The position numbers and the translations under genes are program-made. Positions 1 to 10,087 of a stretch of 64,000 nucleotides of DNA are shown piece by piece. The stretch's first letter is position 1. Each line of letters starts with the position of its first letter. Origin of the DNA: Apiosordaria backusii (taxonomy: Eukaryota > Ascomycota > Sordariomycetes > Sordariales > Lasiosphaeriaceae); contig JAUKTV010000004.1 in the NCBI GenBank assembly GCA_030549205.1, positions 806,001 through 870,000 on the forward strand, read 5' to 3'. The notes below the pieces were generated by a model. The model did not search any database. It was not told where the DNA came from and worked only from the letters and a program-made list of their open reading frames with translations.

Positions 1-1
1 C

Positions 2-376
2 CTCAACCTCCTCCAGCTCGCCCCTGGTGGTCACCTCGGCCGCTTCGTCATCTGGACCTCTGCTGCCATCAAGGAGCTTGACTCCGTCTACGAGAGCAAG
101 AAGGGCTTCTTCCTTCCCTCCAACGTTGTCGCCAACGCCGACCTTACCCGTCTTATCAACTCCTCAGAAATCCAGTCCGTCCTCCGCGCCCCCAAGGGTG
201 AGGCCAAGACCAAGCGTGGCCACGTCCAGAAGAAGAACCCCCTGCGCAACACGCAGGTTCTGCTCCGTCTTAACCCCTATGCCGCCACCTTCAAGAAGGA
301 GAAGCTCGGTGAGATCAAGGCTGAGGGCAAGCCTACCCGCGTTCCCGCTGACTTCCTCGGTCAGCTCAAGGAGTAA
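2..376 (+). CDS. rpl4: 60S ribosomal protein L4 (uL4), C-terminal part
   Basis: Only the last 124 codons lie in the window; the gene enters from the left edge, with the open frame starting at base 2. The product is a structural protein of the cytosolic large ribosomal subunit, lining part of the exit tunnel. The visible part matches the eukaryotic L4 C-terminus: a hydrophobic LAPGGHLGRFVIWT block, then an ELDSVYESKKGFFLP segment and a lysine-rich tail with RGHVQKKNPLRN, ending at TAA. Codon use is strongly biased to C-ending codons, as expected for a highly expressed gene. No intron is visible in this part. The call is firm; only its completeness is limited by the window edge. Confidence 0.95.
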   Translation, partial: LNLLQLAPGGHLGRFVIWTSAAIKELDSVYESKKGFFLPSNVVANADLTRLINSSEIQSVLRAPKGEAKTKRGHVQKKNPLRNTQVLLRLNPYAATFKKEKLGEIKAEGKPTRVPADFLGQLKE

Positions 377-711
377 GCTGTTGGGATGGGAAAAGGGAAA
401 GAGCGACTGGTTGTGGGTACTTTTATCGGCGTAACGGATTAGGCATCTACGCGTCACAACAAATGAATTCTGATACCAGATTTTAGCCAGGTGGCTGTTG
501 TGATTGGTGACGTGTGACCATGCATGATGATTTTCAGCGTAGCAATAAGACTTTGTCTGAGCCACAATCCGCGTGCTTTTGTCTGTGTGATTCTTGAATG
601 TGTGCTTGATTCTGTGTCCTTGTCTATCCATATCGTGTTTATGTTCATATCCGTATGTATGTTTTTCTAAGGCTATATGTACGTTTTGAATGCTGCCATC
701 ATCTCCCTCGT
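377..711. other. Convergent 3' spacer between rpl4 and the phosphatase gene
   Basis: The spacer is T-rich with no recognised gene. A C-box-like ATGATGA near 523 lies only about 30 nt from a CTGA, too close for a box C/D snoRNA. It is presumably the 3' UTRs of both flanking genes. Confidence 0.5.
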
Positions 712-2148
712 TTAGATTGACGTCTCCGACTTTGACATTATCGTCATCTCCACCTCCACCTCCTGATACTGAATCTGATTCTGGTTCTTCTCCAGATCCA
801 GATTCTGATTCTGATTCTGATCCAGCAGCAGCACCTCCCTCAGCCTCTTTCTCTTCGCCTCCCCAAAGCCAATCTCATCCAGATACCCTTCTACCCCTCC
901 ATAGTTTTTATCCAACCAGGAAATCACCCCGCTGACCATGTTCGGGTCCGTCTCGGCAAACGAGTCGGGGAGGCCGACCTCGCGGACTTCGGAGAGGCGG
1001 ATTTGACGGAGGGTTAGGGTGGGTGGGGAAGATGAGGAGGAGGAAGATGATGATGAGGAGGAGGAGGAGGGTGAGGAGGGGGGAGAAGAACAAGAGGAGA
1101 GGTGGTAGTCGTTGTTTATTGCTTGGGGGGGGATGTGGAGGGTTAGCAGGATGAGGAGGATGAGGAGGCCGGTGCGGTCTTTGCCTTGGGTGCAGTGGAT
1201 TATGCAGGGCAGGGAGGGGGATAAGAGGGAGGAGAGGCAGAGGGAGATGGAGGGGGAGGAGTGGGAGAGGGTGTCGGTTGCTAGGTTGGTTAGGCCTCTG
1301 GGGGTGAGGGCGTGGAGGGAGATGAGGGAGATGGCGTGGGGGCGGGAGAGGGGGTAGAGGAGGAGGAATTTACTGTGGGTGAGAGGGGGGGTTAGCATGT
1401 TGGTATAGTGATAAAAATGAGGAAAATGGGATGTGAGATTGGTGGTGGGGGTGGGCGGTTGGTTGGTTGATTGTTGACTTGGGAAGGGAGAGGATACTGA
1501 CAGGATGTTGAACCAGGATAGTTGCCAGAGGAGGAAGAGCTCGAAGCGGCGGGATGGGAGGATGATGCGGGTGTAGGTGAGGCCGGGGACTTGGAGGGGG
1601 AGGGTTTTCTGGATGAATTTGTGTTTTTCTTTGGCGTTGGCGTGTTCAGTTCTATTTGGTGGGTTAGTGAGTGCTTTGAGACTATTTGGAGATGGATGTT
1701 AAGAAAGAATAGGTACATGAGAAATTGCTCATGCTGAAAAGTCTACGATATTGGTATGTGTTTCTAGTGTAACATCACACAAGAAGGTTCTCTGGGCAAG
1801 TTTGATAGGGAATAGGGAGTAGTACTTTGACCGGAGATCAATCACCGATTTGATGCCATAGTCCTCTGTGAGACGGAGTCTATCTTTGGGGGAGGCATCG
1901 TCCAACTTTGCAGATCGAAAAAGAAGGCCTTCTTTGAGTACACTAGATATTGTGAAAATACTATGTTAATTATCTTGTGTCTTCTATAAGGCAACTTGCT
2001 ACATAATGAAAAGGGGGTATATAATTGATATGTACTTTCTCCCGAGAAAAGAATTCACCGTCTTGCCAACATCTCGAAAGTTGATGATGCCGTCGAACTC
2101 ATAGTCGGCGTCTTCGACTTCGGACGAGGTGGAGGAGGAATCAAGCAT
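712..2148 (-). CDS. Tyrosine/serine phosphatase-like protein (Y_phosphatase3 type)
   Basis: Four exons: 2148-2036, 1942-1826, 1651-1502 and 1372-712, giving about 346 residues with all phases matching. The signature HCTQGKDRTG, residues about 187-196, is the HC(X)5R phosphatase loop in the form typical of the fungal and bacterial Y_phosphatase3 family. Upstream blocks fit the same family: an INFRDVGKTVN start, GLLFRSAKLDDAS, then SVIDLRSKTEH spanning an exon junction. The last intron was chosen because TGCTAAC and CACAG immediately precede the conserved block; the ATG at 1396-1398 is therefore intronic. A serine run follows the active site, and the C-terminus carries a repeated QN tract encoded by a GATTCT microsatellite (about 801-827). 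The true substrate is unknown; such enzymes may act on phosphotyrosine or phosphoinositides. It is divergent from the Eis1 gene. Confidence 0.82.
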
Positions 2149-3380
2149 GATGCCCAGGCTTGTGAGATGTGAGCTTTACACGCTATTGGTCAACACTGGT
2201 TGAGATGTCTGGGCAGTCATGTGAAGTTTCGCTTGGGTCTTGGTGGGCGAGTTGTGAGCTGTTTCGTGATCACGAGTCAAGAGTTTCGAAGCGGGGCACA
2301 GACGCCGTTTTGTGATCGCCAATCGTTCACCCAGCGGAGTGGATAACAGGGGTGATGTTCAGCGGGGTTTGGATCTGTCAAGGGCGGGGTTGGAGATGTG
2401 AGTGTTTCACAACATTTATTTATCACGGGTTCTGCCGGTGTTGTGTTGTTGTCTTGGAAGACAAGAAGAGCCAGAATTTTCAAATGTAGTTGTCATTTTG
2501 GTAGAGGTTATTCCCTATTCCCGACGGTAGCTTTGTTGGGGTAACCGAGCATGGTGTGATGGTACGGTAGATACTATGAGGTGCATTAGTGTTTTGCAGT
2601 ACCACCTTTGTTGTCCTTTTTGTTTTTTTGAGTATTGACTTGAAGTTATTACAGGCTGAAGTCAAGAGGTGGACAGAGGCCTACCCCGTCTTAAACAATG
2701 GGCTTCTTGATGCCAAGCAATCCATGGCCTGTGCAGCAGCTGATGGTTGCTGTGGCGGGGCTGGGCGGGCACTGCGGGGGATCCCAAGCCACCTGAACTC
2801 AGCTGCGTTTGGCACTGCAGCGGGTCAACTGCAGGGTTGCACCGCAGCTGTGCAAGGTCGAGCTGCTGATGAGTGTGATGACGTCGGCCAGGCTAGATGA
2901 CGATGCTTTGTCCAGAATGGAAAGACGCCGAAAGGCCCATCAGTCTCGAGATGCACACCGTCTTATCCCTGAACACAAAGCCCTCACGGCCTAGACACTG
3001 GCCTGGCTTCATTTCCTTTGCCCAACATCAGACCAAATACGCCGGCCCTATGATTGTGCTCATCAGACAACCCAATACAAACGCTGAGACCGACCTTTCG
3101 GACCTGTCTACTGTCTATCTAGAACTTACAACAGGCACCACAGCCTCACCTCTGAGCCGACTATCTCACCAACACAACCAAAACTCCGAGTCCTTGAATA
3201 TTGAACTCACCTACCTACAGTGCCGCAAGTCCTGCATAAGTCTGTCTGCCTGAGCTGGGACTTTGGCTTTCCTTGTGCAACTTCACTTTCCAACTCACGA
3301 ATTTCAATTGCGCAACCTTCAAAGTTGAACATAAACAACCATATATATCTACCGGATCTCCGGGTTGCACGCTGAACGCG
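2149..3380. other. Divergent promoter region, phosphatase / Eis1
   Basis: This is 1.2 kb without a recognised gene. Between about 2720 and 2870 there is a dense cluster of CTGCAG, GCAGCTG and TGCAGC words on both strands. The 3' end near Eis1 is C-rich, as in a fungal 5' UTR. Confidence 0.4.
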
Positions 3381-6029
3381 ATGGTGTCGACGTCACTAAC
3401 AACACACGGGGTCGTACCTCGTCCCATAGCCCCGAGTAAGTTCAACCGTGCGGATGTTCCTACCTTGACTTGCATCGGGTGGCGCCCCATTGTTCACGTC
3501 AACTTACAGTCTGCAGATAATACGGGACGTCTAAGATATGCAAACGCCGAAGACCTTCCTAGCTACCCATCCGCTGGACTGACCGAGGGGAGCGCTGCTG
3601 CGAGTGCTGCTGCAACACTAGGCTGGGCAAACAGAAAACCGACCGAAGTCTGGAAACCAAATTCCAACATTACCAGCACATCCGCCTCAACGGCTGCTCT
3701 TCTAGCAGCCGGCAACAAAACCTCACCACTCGGCCGTGAAAATCAGCCCGTTAGCACCGCTGGATCTCAAGCTGCTGTCGCTGCTAGTTCAGCACAACGC
3801 CAACAGAAGCCACCGTCATCACCACCATCAGTATGGGTGTCGTCAGCCGCAAATCTGGCTTTTAATGCGAACAAGCCGCCACCGCCAGCAATTACGGTAT
3901 CAAATGCAGCTGTAACAACGCCGGAACCCACGAGCCTTGCAAGGCAGAACTCTCTGCGTGCTGCCAAGGGGGCCATGTCAGGTTTGAGGCCACGAGCAAA
4001 GTCAACTCCTCAGCCCTTGGTACAAGAAACATATCCTGACCAAGCCAATGCTGCTTCGAATGCCTTGAGCGCTGCAACCATGGCACACAGACCGACGTTG
4101 TCCGAAACAGGAGGGGCCGTTCCGTACACCACTATGGATAGGAAGATGTTCACCTCAAACCCGCCCGTGAGGCTCGAGGTCGAGGAAAAGCAGCGAGCTG
4201 ATGTGCTACATGCTTCGGCAGTGGCCATGGCCAAGAGAATGTATAACCAACAGCAGAGGAGGATGGACGATAGTACGAAAACACATGCCCGATCTTCCTC
4301 ATTCCCCCGTCATGATCCGAGTCGCCCGTTGGACGCCGATGAAGAACCTCCCGTCGTTTATAACAACTTGCAGGAGGCAGCATATCGGCTTGCGCAGGAA
4401 CGACTTGCCAAACTCCAGGAGGAGCACCAGAGAAACAGGGACATGTCCGACTATTATGGAACACCAGGCGCGCCAAACCGCAGCAAGTTTGGAACAATCA
4501 GAGGAAAGCTCACTAGGAAGCGCTCCTCTAGCGACGGAGACCTTCTTGAGGACCAACGGCGTTCCCAGCATATCCGGAAACAAATGTCGATGCTGAACAG
4601 CAAATTATCTGAGGTCGATGAAGAAAAGCGAGCCAAGGACCGACAAGCATTGCTTGCCACTGCGCAGCGAAACGTGCGAGCCCAGCTTCACGACATGGAT
4701 GAGAAGGTGCTGGCAGAGAAAGGGGGCATCCCACCGAAATCCATGGGTGATTGGGAACGCAAGGCATTGGTGGCGGCTCAAACAAGATTTGATGAAAACA
4801 ATGCTTCTTATCATTCTCAAAAGATTGATATCGGCGGTGGCAAGTTTATGGACAAGTCTGAGGTGGATGCCATTGCTGCCAAGAAGGTTCAGCCTCTACT
4901 AGATGAAATCAATGAAAGAGCTGAACGTGAAAAGGAGAGGCTAGAGGAGGAGCGTTTGGAGGAAGAGAGGCGGAGAGAGGAAGCCGAGAAGAACAGGTTA
5001 AGAGAGAAAGAGATACAGGATATCCACAAGAAGCTCAAAGGTATGTTTAACTTTCCTGTCCAACATTGTCGCTCTTTTTCTGATTCCATTCTAGACCAGC
5101 AAAAAGAGGACGAAAAGGCTCGCAAAGCCGAGCTTAAAGAAGTAGACAAGAGACGCAAGGAGGAAATCAAAGCCATCAAAGCAGAGCACAAGCAGGCGGC
5201 AAAGGAGGGTAAGCTGAAAGACAAGGAAGTGATTGTGCCAGCCCCGACGATCGATACCGGGGAGATTGTTACAGAAGTTGCCACTCAACCATCGCCAGAG
5301 GCGGAGGCGGAGGATCAAAAGCACACGAGTGGCCACCAACGACGTGCTCTTTCCATCAGCTTCCCTCGACGGAAGCAAAAGCCCGCGAAAGAGACCTCTT
5401 CACCCGAGAAGTCTCCCAAACCCGACGGCGAATCACACGGCAAAGTCCGCACCTGGCTTTTATCCCGCCTTCCACGACCGCGAGCCAAATCCTCCAGTGC
5501 CGCTGAAGGGCCCGTTCCCGCTGGCAACGATTCCAACGCTGCGAAGAAAGGCTTCATAGGGGGAGCAGCCCTAGCCCGCCTGGCTTACCAGAACGCCAGC
5601 ACCCCTTCCGTAGCGGGCTCTCGGCAGCAAACCTTTAACCGCCCCAGCACCTCGGGAGCAGACAACTTGAGGACAAGCTCCTCCATGCACGAGGTAGCCA
5701 TGGCCGGGCGACCGGAGCCGCATGACGAAGTCGGCGAATCAAGCGGGTTGAACCCGCCAAAGGCTCCAGTCCGGCCAGTGACACCTACAAGGACGGTATC
5801 CCAAGTCAGCGTGCCTGTTTCTGACGCGTCGGAGAGAACGGTGAGCAGCCTCAGCAGCAGCGACGACGGCCATACGGTAGACAGGTTTGTCGAGGCCAGG
5901 AGCCAGCTGGGCAGTCCGCTCACCCCGCCGCGGGCACTTGGCGGGCGGCTGGGTGTCCCCGTTCCTGGGAGTAACGGACGGTCGAGTCCGCTGGGGAGGG
6001 AGTCGCGGTTCTCGGAGAATCTGGAGTAG
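3381..6029 (+). CDS. Eisosome protein 1 (Eis1) homologue
   Basis: The product is a long, largely disordered and coiled-coil protein that in yeast associates with eisosomes, the plasma-membrane furrows organised by Pil1/Lsp1. Start is the ATG at 3381; the open frame upstream has no ATG. Two short introns are inferred: 3436-3516 (GTAAGT to CTGCAG) and 5041-5094 (GTATGT to CTAG). The second restores a continuous KKLKDQQKEDEK helix. Predicted length is about 837 residues. N-terminal features are a GRLRYANAEDLPSYPSAGL segment and alanine-rich AASAAATLGWA repeats; the middle (roughly residues 250-620) is a charged coiled coil rich in E, K and R; the tail is serine/proline-rich with many SP and TP sites. 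Both introns are multiples of three without stops, so retention would keep the frame. The family call rests on overall pattern. Confidence 0.75.
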   Translation: MVSTSLTTHGVVPRPIAPSKFNRADVPTLTCIGWRPIVHVNLQSADNTGRLRYANAEDLPSYPSAGLTEGSAAASAAATLGWANRKPTEVWKPNSNITSTSASTAALLAAGNKTSPLGRENQPVSTAGSQAAVAASSAQRQQKPPSSPPSVWVSSAANLAFNANKPPPPAITVSNAAVTTPEPTSLARQNSLRAAKGAMSGLRPRAKSTPQPLVQETYPDQANAASNALSAATMAHRPTLSETGGAVPYTTMDRKMFTSNPPVRLEVEEKQRADVLHASAVAMAKRMYNQQQRRMDDSTKTHARSSSFPRHDPSRPLDADEEPPVVYNNLQEAAYRLAQERLAKLQEEHQRNRDMSDYYGTPGAPNRSKFGTIRGKLTRKRSSSDGDLLEDQRRSQHIRKQMSMLNSKLSEVDEEKRAKDRQALLATAQRNVRAQLHDMDEKVLAEKGGIPPKSMGDWERKALVAAQTRFDENNASYHSQKIDIGGGKFMDKSEVDAIAAKKVQPLLDEINERAEREKERLEEERLEEERRREEAEKNRLREKEIQDIHKKLKGMFNFPVQHCRSFSDSILDQQKEDEKARKAELKEVDKRRKEEIKAIKAEHKQAAKEGKLKDKEVIVPAPTIDTGEIVTEVATQPSPEAEAEDQKHTSGHQRRALSISFPRRKQKPAKETSSPEKSPKPDGESHGKVRTWLLSRLPRPRAKSSSAAEGPVPAGNDSNAAKKGFIGGAALARLAYQNASTPSVAGSRQQTFNRPSTSGADNLRTSSSMHEVAMAGRPEPHDEVGESSGLNPPKAPVRPVTPTRTVSQVSVPVSDASERTVSSLSSSDDGHTVDRFVEARSQLGSPLTPPRALGGRLGVPVPGSNGRSSPLGRESRFSENLE

Positions 6030-6501
6030 GGATCGGGTGGGACTGAGACTGCGACATTTACGGGGTGGTTGATGGGGTTGTTTTGGGCGAGGGATTGAAT
6101 GAGACTAGGATAAATTGATGAAAAGGAGCATGGAAGCGAATTGGGGCTTGGATAGGGTAGTATTTGGAGTTTTTGCATTGTCGGAGCAAGCAAGCAAGCT
6201 GGATTCATGGTTTATTCACATTACTGTACTGGTTAAAGGGTGTTGCATGGCGTCAAGGGGTTGCAAGGTTGACAATGGTGGTATGATATGAGAATAGCAG
6301 AACGTGCATCACCTTGGCGACTTATTTGCACTTTTATTTCAATGATAAAACCATTCCTTTGACTGGCCTTTTGCTCCCTTTTAATTCCCATGTTCCAGTT
6401 CCCCAAACGCCGACCGCGATGCAAAGATCATTCCTAAGATGTACTCTGTATTTTGTCCCATATTAATTACTGTGGTAAGGTGCCAAAGACGATATGCCAT
6501 T
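6030..6501. other. Convergent 3' spacer, Eis1 / Kin28
   Basis: This is 472 bases holding the two 3' UTRs; no gene or structured element recognised. Confidence 0.4.
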
Positions 6502-7818
6502 CTATTTCATCGCCCCAAAATCCAACTTCCTCGCCACCTTGCTCCCCCTATTCTCCTCCTCCAGCACCCCATTCCTCCTCTTCAGGTCCGCGCCCATCTT
6601 CTCCTCCCCCCCTCCCGACTTTTTAGGGAGGTCCTCCTTCCTCGTCGGCTTTGGCTCCGTCCTCCACCACTTGTGCTCCAGCATTTCTCTGGCTGTGATC
6701 CTCTTCTTCGGGTCCAGCGCCAGCGTCCTGACCAGCAAGTCCACCCCCTCCGACCCCACCGCCCCAAACCTGCCCATGTACGCCTCCTTCCCCCACACCG
6801 GGGTGATTTCGCTCGGGACAGTATACTCCCTCAGCTGCGTCACCCCCGGCCAGTTGTCCTCCGTCGGTGTGCCAATCTGCTTGCAAATCAAGGCGATCTG
6901 TTCAACTTCTGTGTTGCCCGGTAAATACGCCGTGCGGATGATGAGTTCGGCAAAGACCATGCCCACGGACCAAATGTCCACCGCTCCGGAATAGTGCCTC
7001 GCCCCAAAGAGCAGCTCCGGGGGACGATACCACCGCGTGATGACATTAGCCGTCATCCTCCACCCCGGATCGCAAAACCCCCTCGCCAAGCCAAAATCAG
7101 CAAGCTTCACCTCCCCATCTGCTGCAATTAACAAATTGTTTGGTTTGATATCCCGATGCAAGACGTAGTTTTCATGGCAGAACCACACTGCCCTCGTCAG
7201 CATCCCCATCCAGGCTTTGATGTCACCCGCTCCGTAGCGCACCCTATCCACATCCTTGATGAGCATCTCCAGGTCCCCGAGGGGGAGGTACTCGAGGACC
7301 AAGTTGAGGTTTTGGTCCTTGGAGGAGAAGACGGAGTAGAGCTGGATGATGTTGGGGTGACCGCGGAGTTCCTGTAAGTGTTTTAATTCGCGGACGGCGT
7401 CGGGGGCGAGGCCGTCGTTGTATTGGGCCTGGACTTTGATTTTCTTGATGGCGACGTGGACGGAGGGGTCGGAGCGGGAGTGGCCTAGGTAGACGTTTGC
7501 GTAGGTGCCTTCGCCTAGTTTGCGGCCTTTGACGTATTTGCGCTTTTCGAGCTCGTTCATTTGCTCGATTGGGTCGAGGGTTAGGGAGGGTGATGGGGTG
7601 GAGGCGGAGGAGGAGAAGGAGGAGGAGGGGTCTTGATGGGAGTTGTTGTTGCTGAGGATGGCTTTGGCTGCGCTGAGGGGGGCGCCGAATCCGCCGAAGT
7701 TGGGGGTGCCATTGCTGGAGTTGTTGCCGGTGGTTGTGGTTGTTTGTTGGGAGGGTTGGCGTTTTAGTGGGGAGGTGAGGGAGGATGATGTGGGGAAGAC
7801 GAGGGGGGAGACGGCCAT
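6502..7818 (-). CDS. kin28: Cyclin-dependent kinase of TFIIH (Kin28/CDK7)
   Basis: Single-exon gene of 438 residues, starting at a true ATG. This kinase pairs with a cyclin H-type partner in TFIIH and phosphorylates Ser5/Ser7 of the RNA polymerase II C-terminal domain in the nucleus. The kinase domain starts near residue 95: glycine loop GEGTYANVY (about 102-110), lysine in VAIKKIKV, catalytic HRDIKPNN near 220, and a DFG motif near 239. The activation loop MTANVITRWYRPPELL carries the T-loop threonine. Similarity of the C-helix region (REL...LQEL) and of NLVLEYLPLGDLEMLI points to CDK7 rather than CDK1. Unusual for the family is an N-terminal extension of about 90 residues rich in S, T, N and P. 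The C-terminal tail is charged. It shares an 828-base divergent promoter with the Sfk1-like gene. Confidence 0.92.
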   Translation of the reverse strand: MAVSPLVFPTSSSLTSPLKRQPSQQTTTTTGNNSSNGTPNFGGFGAPLSAAKAILSNNNSHQDPSSSFSSSASTPSPSLTLDPIEQMNELEKRKYVKGRKLGEGTYANVYLGHSRSDPSVHVAIKKIKVQAQYNDGLAPDAVRELKHLQELRGHPNIIQLYSVFSSKDQNLNLVLEYLPLGDLEMLIKDVDRVRYGAGDIKAWMGMLTRAVWFCHENYVLHRDIKPNNLLIAADGEVKLADFGLARGFCDPGWRMTANVITRWYRPPELLFGARHYSGAVDIWSVGMVFAELIIRTAYLPGNTEVEQIALICKQIGTPTEDNWPGVTQLREYTVPSEITPVWGKEAYMGRFGAVGSEGVDLLVRTLALDPKKRITAREMLEHKWWRTEPKPTRKEDLPKKSGGGEEKMGADLKRRNGVLEEENRGSKVARKLDFGAMK

Positions 7819-8646
7819 TGTCGCGGGTGATGGCGGTTGGGTGTTGAGGTGGGTTGTATTCAGTGCCGCGGGGTGTGTCGTGATGTTAATTAGTTGTGGT
7901 GTCGAAATTGGAGGTTAATGAAAGTCAAGCCAGAGGTTCAGCCTTGCAGCCGCGTTGTGGTGGAGGGTGGGCACAATGAATGGTCGCTGGTGGGGAAAGT
8001 TTAGGCGGTGAAAGTGGGTGACAAAGCGCCAACAGGGGTGTATCTTGATCCCGCCAAGGCACTATAAATCGGCAAGCCCCGTTCTGGGGTCCACACTTGC
8101 AGTGCCGCTGGAGCAACTGCGTCACATCATCAGCATAGCCTTTCCTGACGTCACGCAACCACAAACCACGGTTCGTCCTGCTCCCTGTCAACTCATGTCC
8201 TTGTAGTACCGCTGACGGGCAGTTCGGACTTGCAGCTACATCCCGTCCCGACGGAGAGTATTCGAGAAAGGAGAAAAAACATGCACGCTGACAGCTCATG
8301 TCACCTTAACTCCGTCTTTTTGACACGCAATGCAATGAAGGGGACACGGCCCATACGGCCAAAAGACGATGCTTGGACACAAATACCACAAGAACCACCT
8401 CCACCCCATAGCCGCGTTGTGTGTCCTCGGGATTTTTCTTTTCTCATAACTCTGACCCCATATTGAATCACTTGATTCCCATCTCTTGAATTTTTCATCC
8501 CAGCTTTTCACTCGCTTTTCTGCGTCTCATCTCCGTTTGTTACGACTCGTTTCTTTGAAAAGTCGTCAACAATCCATTTCAAAAACACAACCCCTCTATT
8601 TACACCTCTCATTTCATTCCAATCTCACCAGTCAAAACCGTCCAAA
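7819..8646. other. Divergent promoter region, Kin28 / Sfk1-like
   Basis: No gene recognised. A CTATAAAT box lies at about 8064, and the last 150 bases before the Sfk1-like ATG are CT-rich, as in fungal 5' leaders. Confidence 0.35.
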
Positions 8647-9679
8647 ATGCGCCACCTCCCCTACCTCTCCTACTACCTCTACCCCATCCTCGCAGGCCTA
8701 ATCTGGCTCGCGACCCTCCTAGCCCTCCTCATCTACTGGCTCGTACCCCCCGTCTCCCGCGTCCACTACGACTCCATGGCAGCCTCCCAGCACATCGCCT
8801 ACATCTCCGACGTCGGCGCCTCAACCCTCAAGCCCTTATTCATCACCGGCTGCGTCCTCACCACCATCTTCCTCGACATCTCCTTCGGCGCAGACCGCTA
8901 CCTCCGCCACAAAGGCCGTCTAGTCCCCAACCAAACCCGTGCCGAAAAAATCCTCTCAGCCCTCACCATCGTCTTCGCAATCCTCGGAACAGCAGGCTTG
9001 GTGCTCCTATCAATCTTTGACACAGCCAGACATCCAAAATTACACAATATTTTCCTGTTGTTATTCATCGCTGGATACGTCCTAAGCGCGATATTCATCT
9101 GCTGGGAGTATCAACGTCTCGGCCAACGTAGGTTGCTTACACACCCCCCCCCCCCTTCCCAAATCAACACTAACCCCCCTCGTAAAAAAAAAAAAAGACT
9201 ACAAACACCACCACCACCTCTCCACCTCCTTCTGGATCAAGCTCAGTTTCGTCATCATCGAGATTTTATTAGCTATCGCTTTTGTGTCATGCACATTCAC
9301 CAAGCACTACAACGCCGGCGCCGTGTTGGAGTGGATCATCGCGTTTATTTTTTCCGCTTATGTCTTCAGCTTTGTCGTGGATTTGTGGCCCGCGATCAAG
9401 ACGCAGCCTAATCTTCGTCTGCACAACCCACGGGGGAAAGGCATGGGGTTTGAGGATGTTCCCGTCTCGCAGCAGAATATTGGGGTCGGGGGGACGGGGG
9501 ATATGAGGTATGTTGGTGCGAGCGAGATGGAAGAGGGGGGGAGTAGCAGCGGGAGTCATTTGCCGATTCATCAGGGGTTTGGTAACGCTGCGATTGGGCC
9601 TGTGGGGGGCGTTGCGGATGGGAGGGGGAGTAATGGGAGGCCGGTGACGAGGGATAGGTTGGTGGCTAGTAATTTCTAA
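8647..9679 (+). CDS. Frag1/DRAM/Sfk1-type multispan membrane protein
   Basis: Two exons, 8647-9127 and 9198-9679, joined by a 70-base intron, give 320 residues. The protein has about six hydrophobic segments: near residues 10-33, 58-80, 96-122, 132-155, 176-196 and 206-225. This layout, with a short loop carrying DVGAS after the first segment, matches the Frag1/DRAM/Sfk1 family. In yeast Sfk1 helps retain phospholipids and the PI4-kinase Stt4 at the plasma membrane. The C-terminal 90 residues are soluble and glycine/serine-rich. The intron is odd: it contains a C12 run, a CACTAACC branch site and then about 13 consecutive A before the AG, so it lacks a pyrimidine tract. The splice is supported by the restored reading frame and the donor GTAGGT. 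Family call moderately sure. Confidence 0.75.
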
Positions 9680-10087
9680 TTTTCTGTTCATCGTAGCTAT
9701 TTTTGGAAGGGGGGTTGGGATTATTTCGGTTTGGTTGTTTGGGAAAAGGAAGAGCGGGGACTGGGATTGGACTGGACTGGACTGGATATGTTAGATGTAG
9801 ATAAGATTCCCTTTTTTTTTTCTTTTTACTTCTCTTGTTCGGTCAACTGCATGATAAAAGCGATCTTTTCAGAAGGGAATATTTTTTGGCTGAATTACCA
9901 GCCATATATCAGTGCTCAATGTGTTGCGTGTCCTCGAACTCCCCGCGCCTATATACACCACCGAAAAGAAAGAAAACCCCTATATTCATCAACCATCATT
10001 ATCATCATCATCATCAAGCCAATCCCCATATCGCATCCCCTCAACGCCATACTAAAAAATCAGCCGACCCATTGCCCCCCTCCCCCT
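9680..10087. other. Convergent 3' spacer, Sfk1-like / SHPRH-like
   Basis: 408 bases of 3' UTR-type sequence with a T9-T10 run and an ATC microsatellite near 9988-10016. No gene recognised. Confidence 0.4.

Noticed and set aside
523..561. Box C/D-like ATGATGA and CTGA pair downstream of rpl4
   Set aside because: Boxes are only about 30 nt apart with no terminal stem; too short for a C/D snoRNA.
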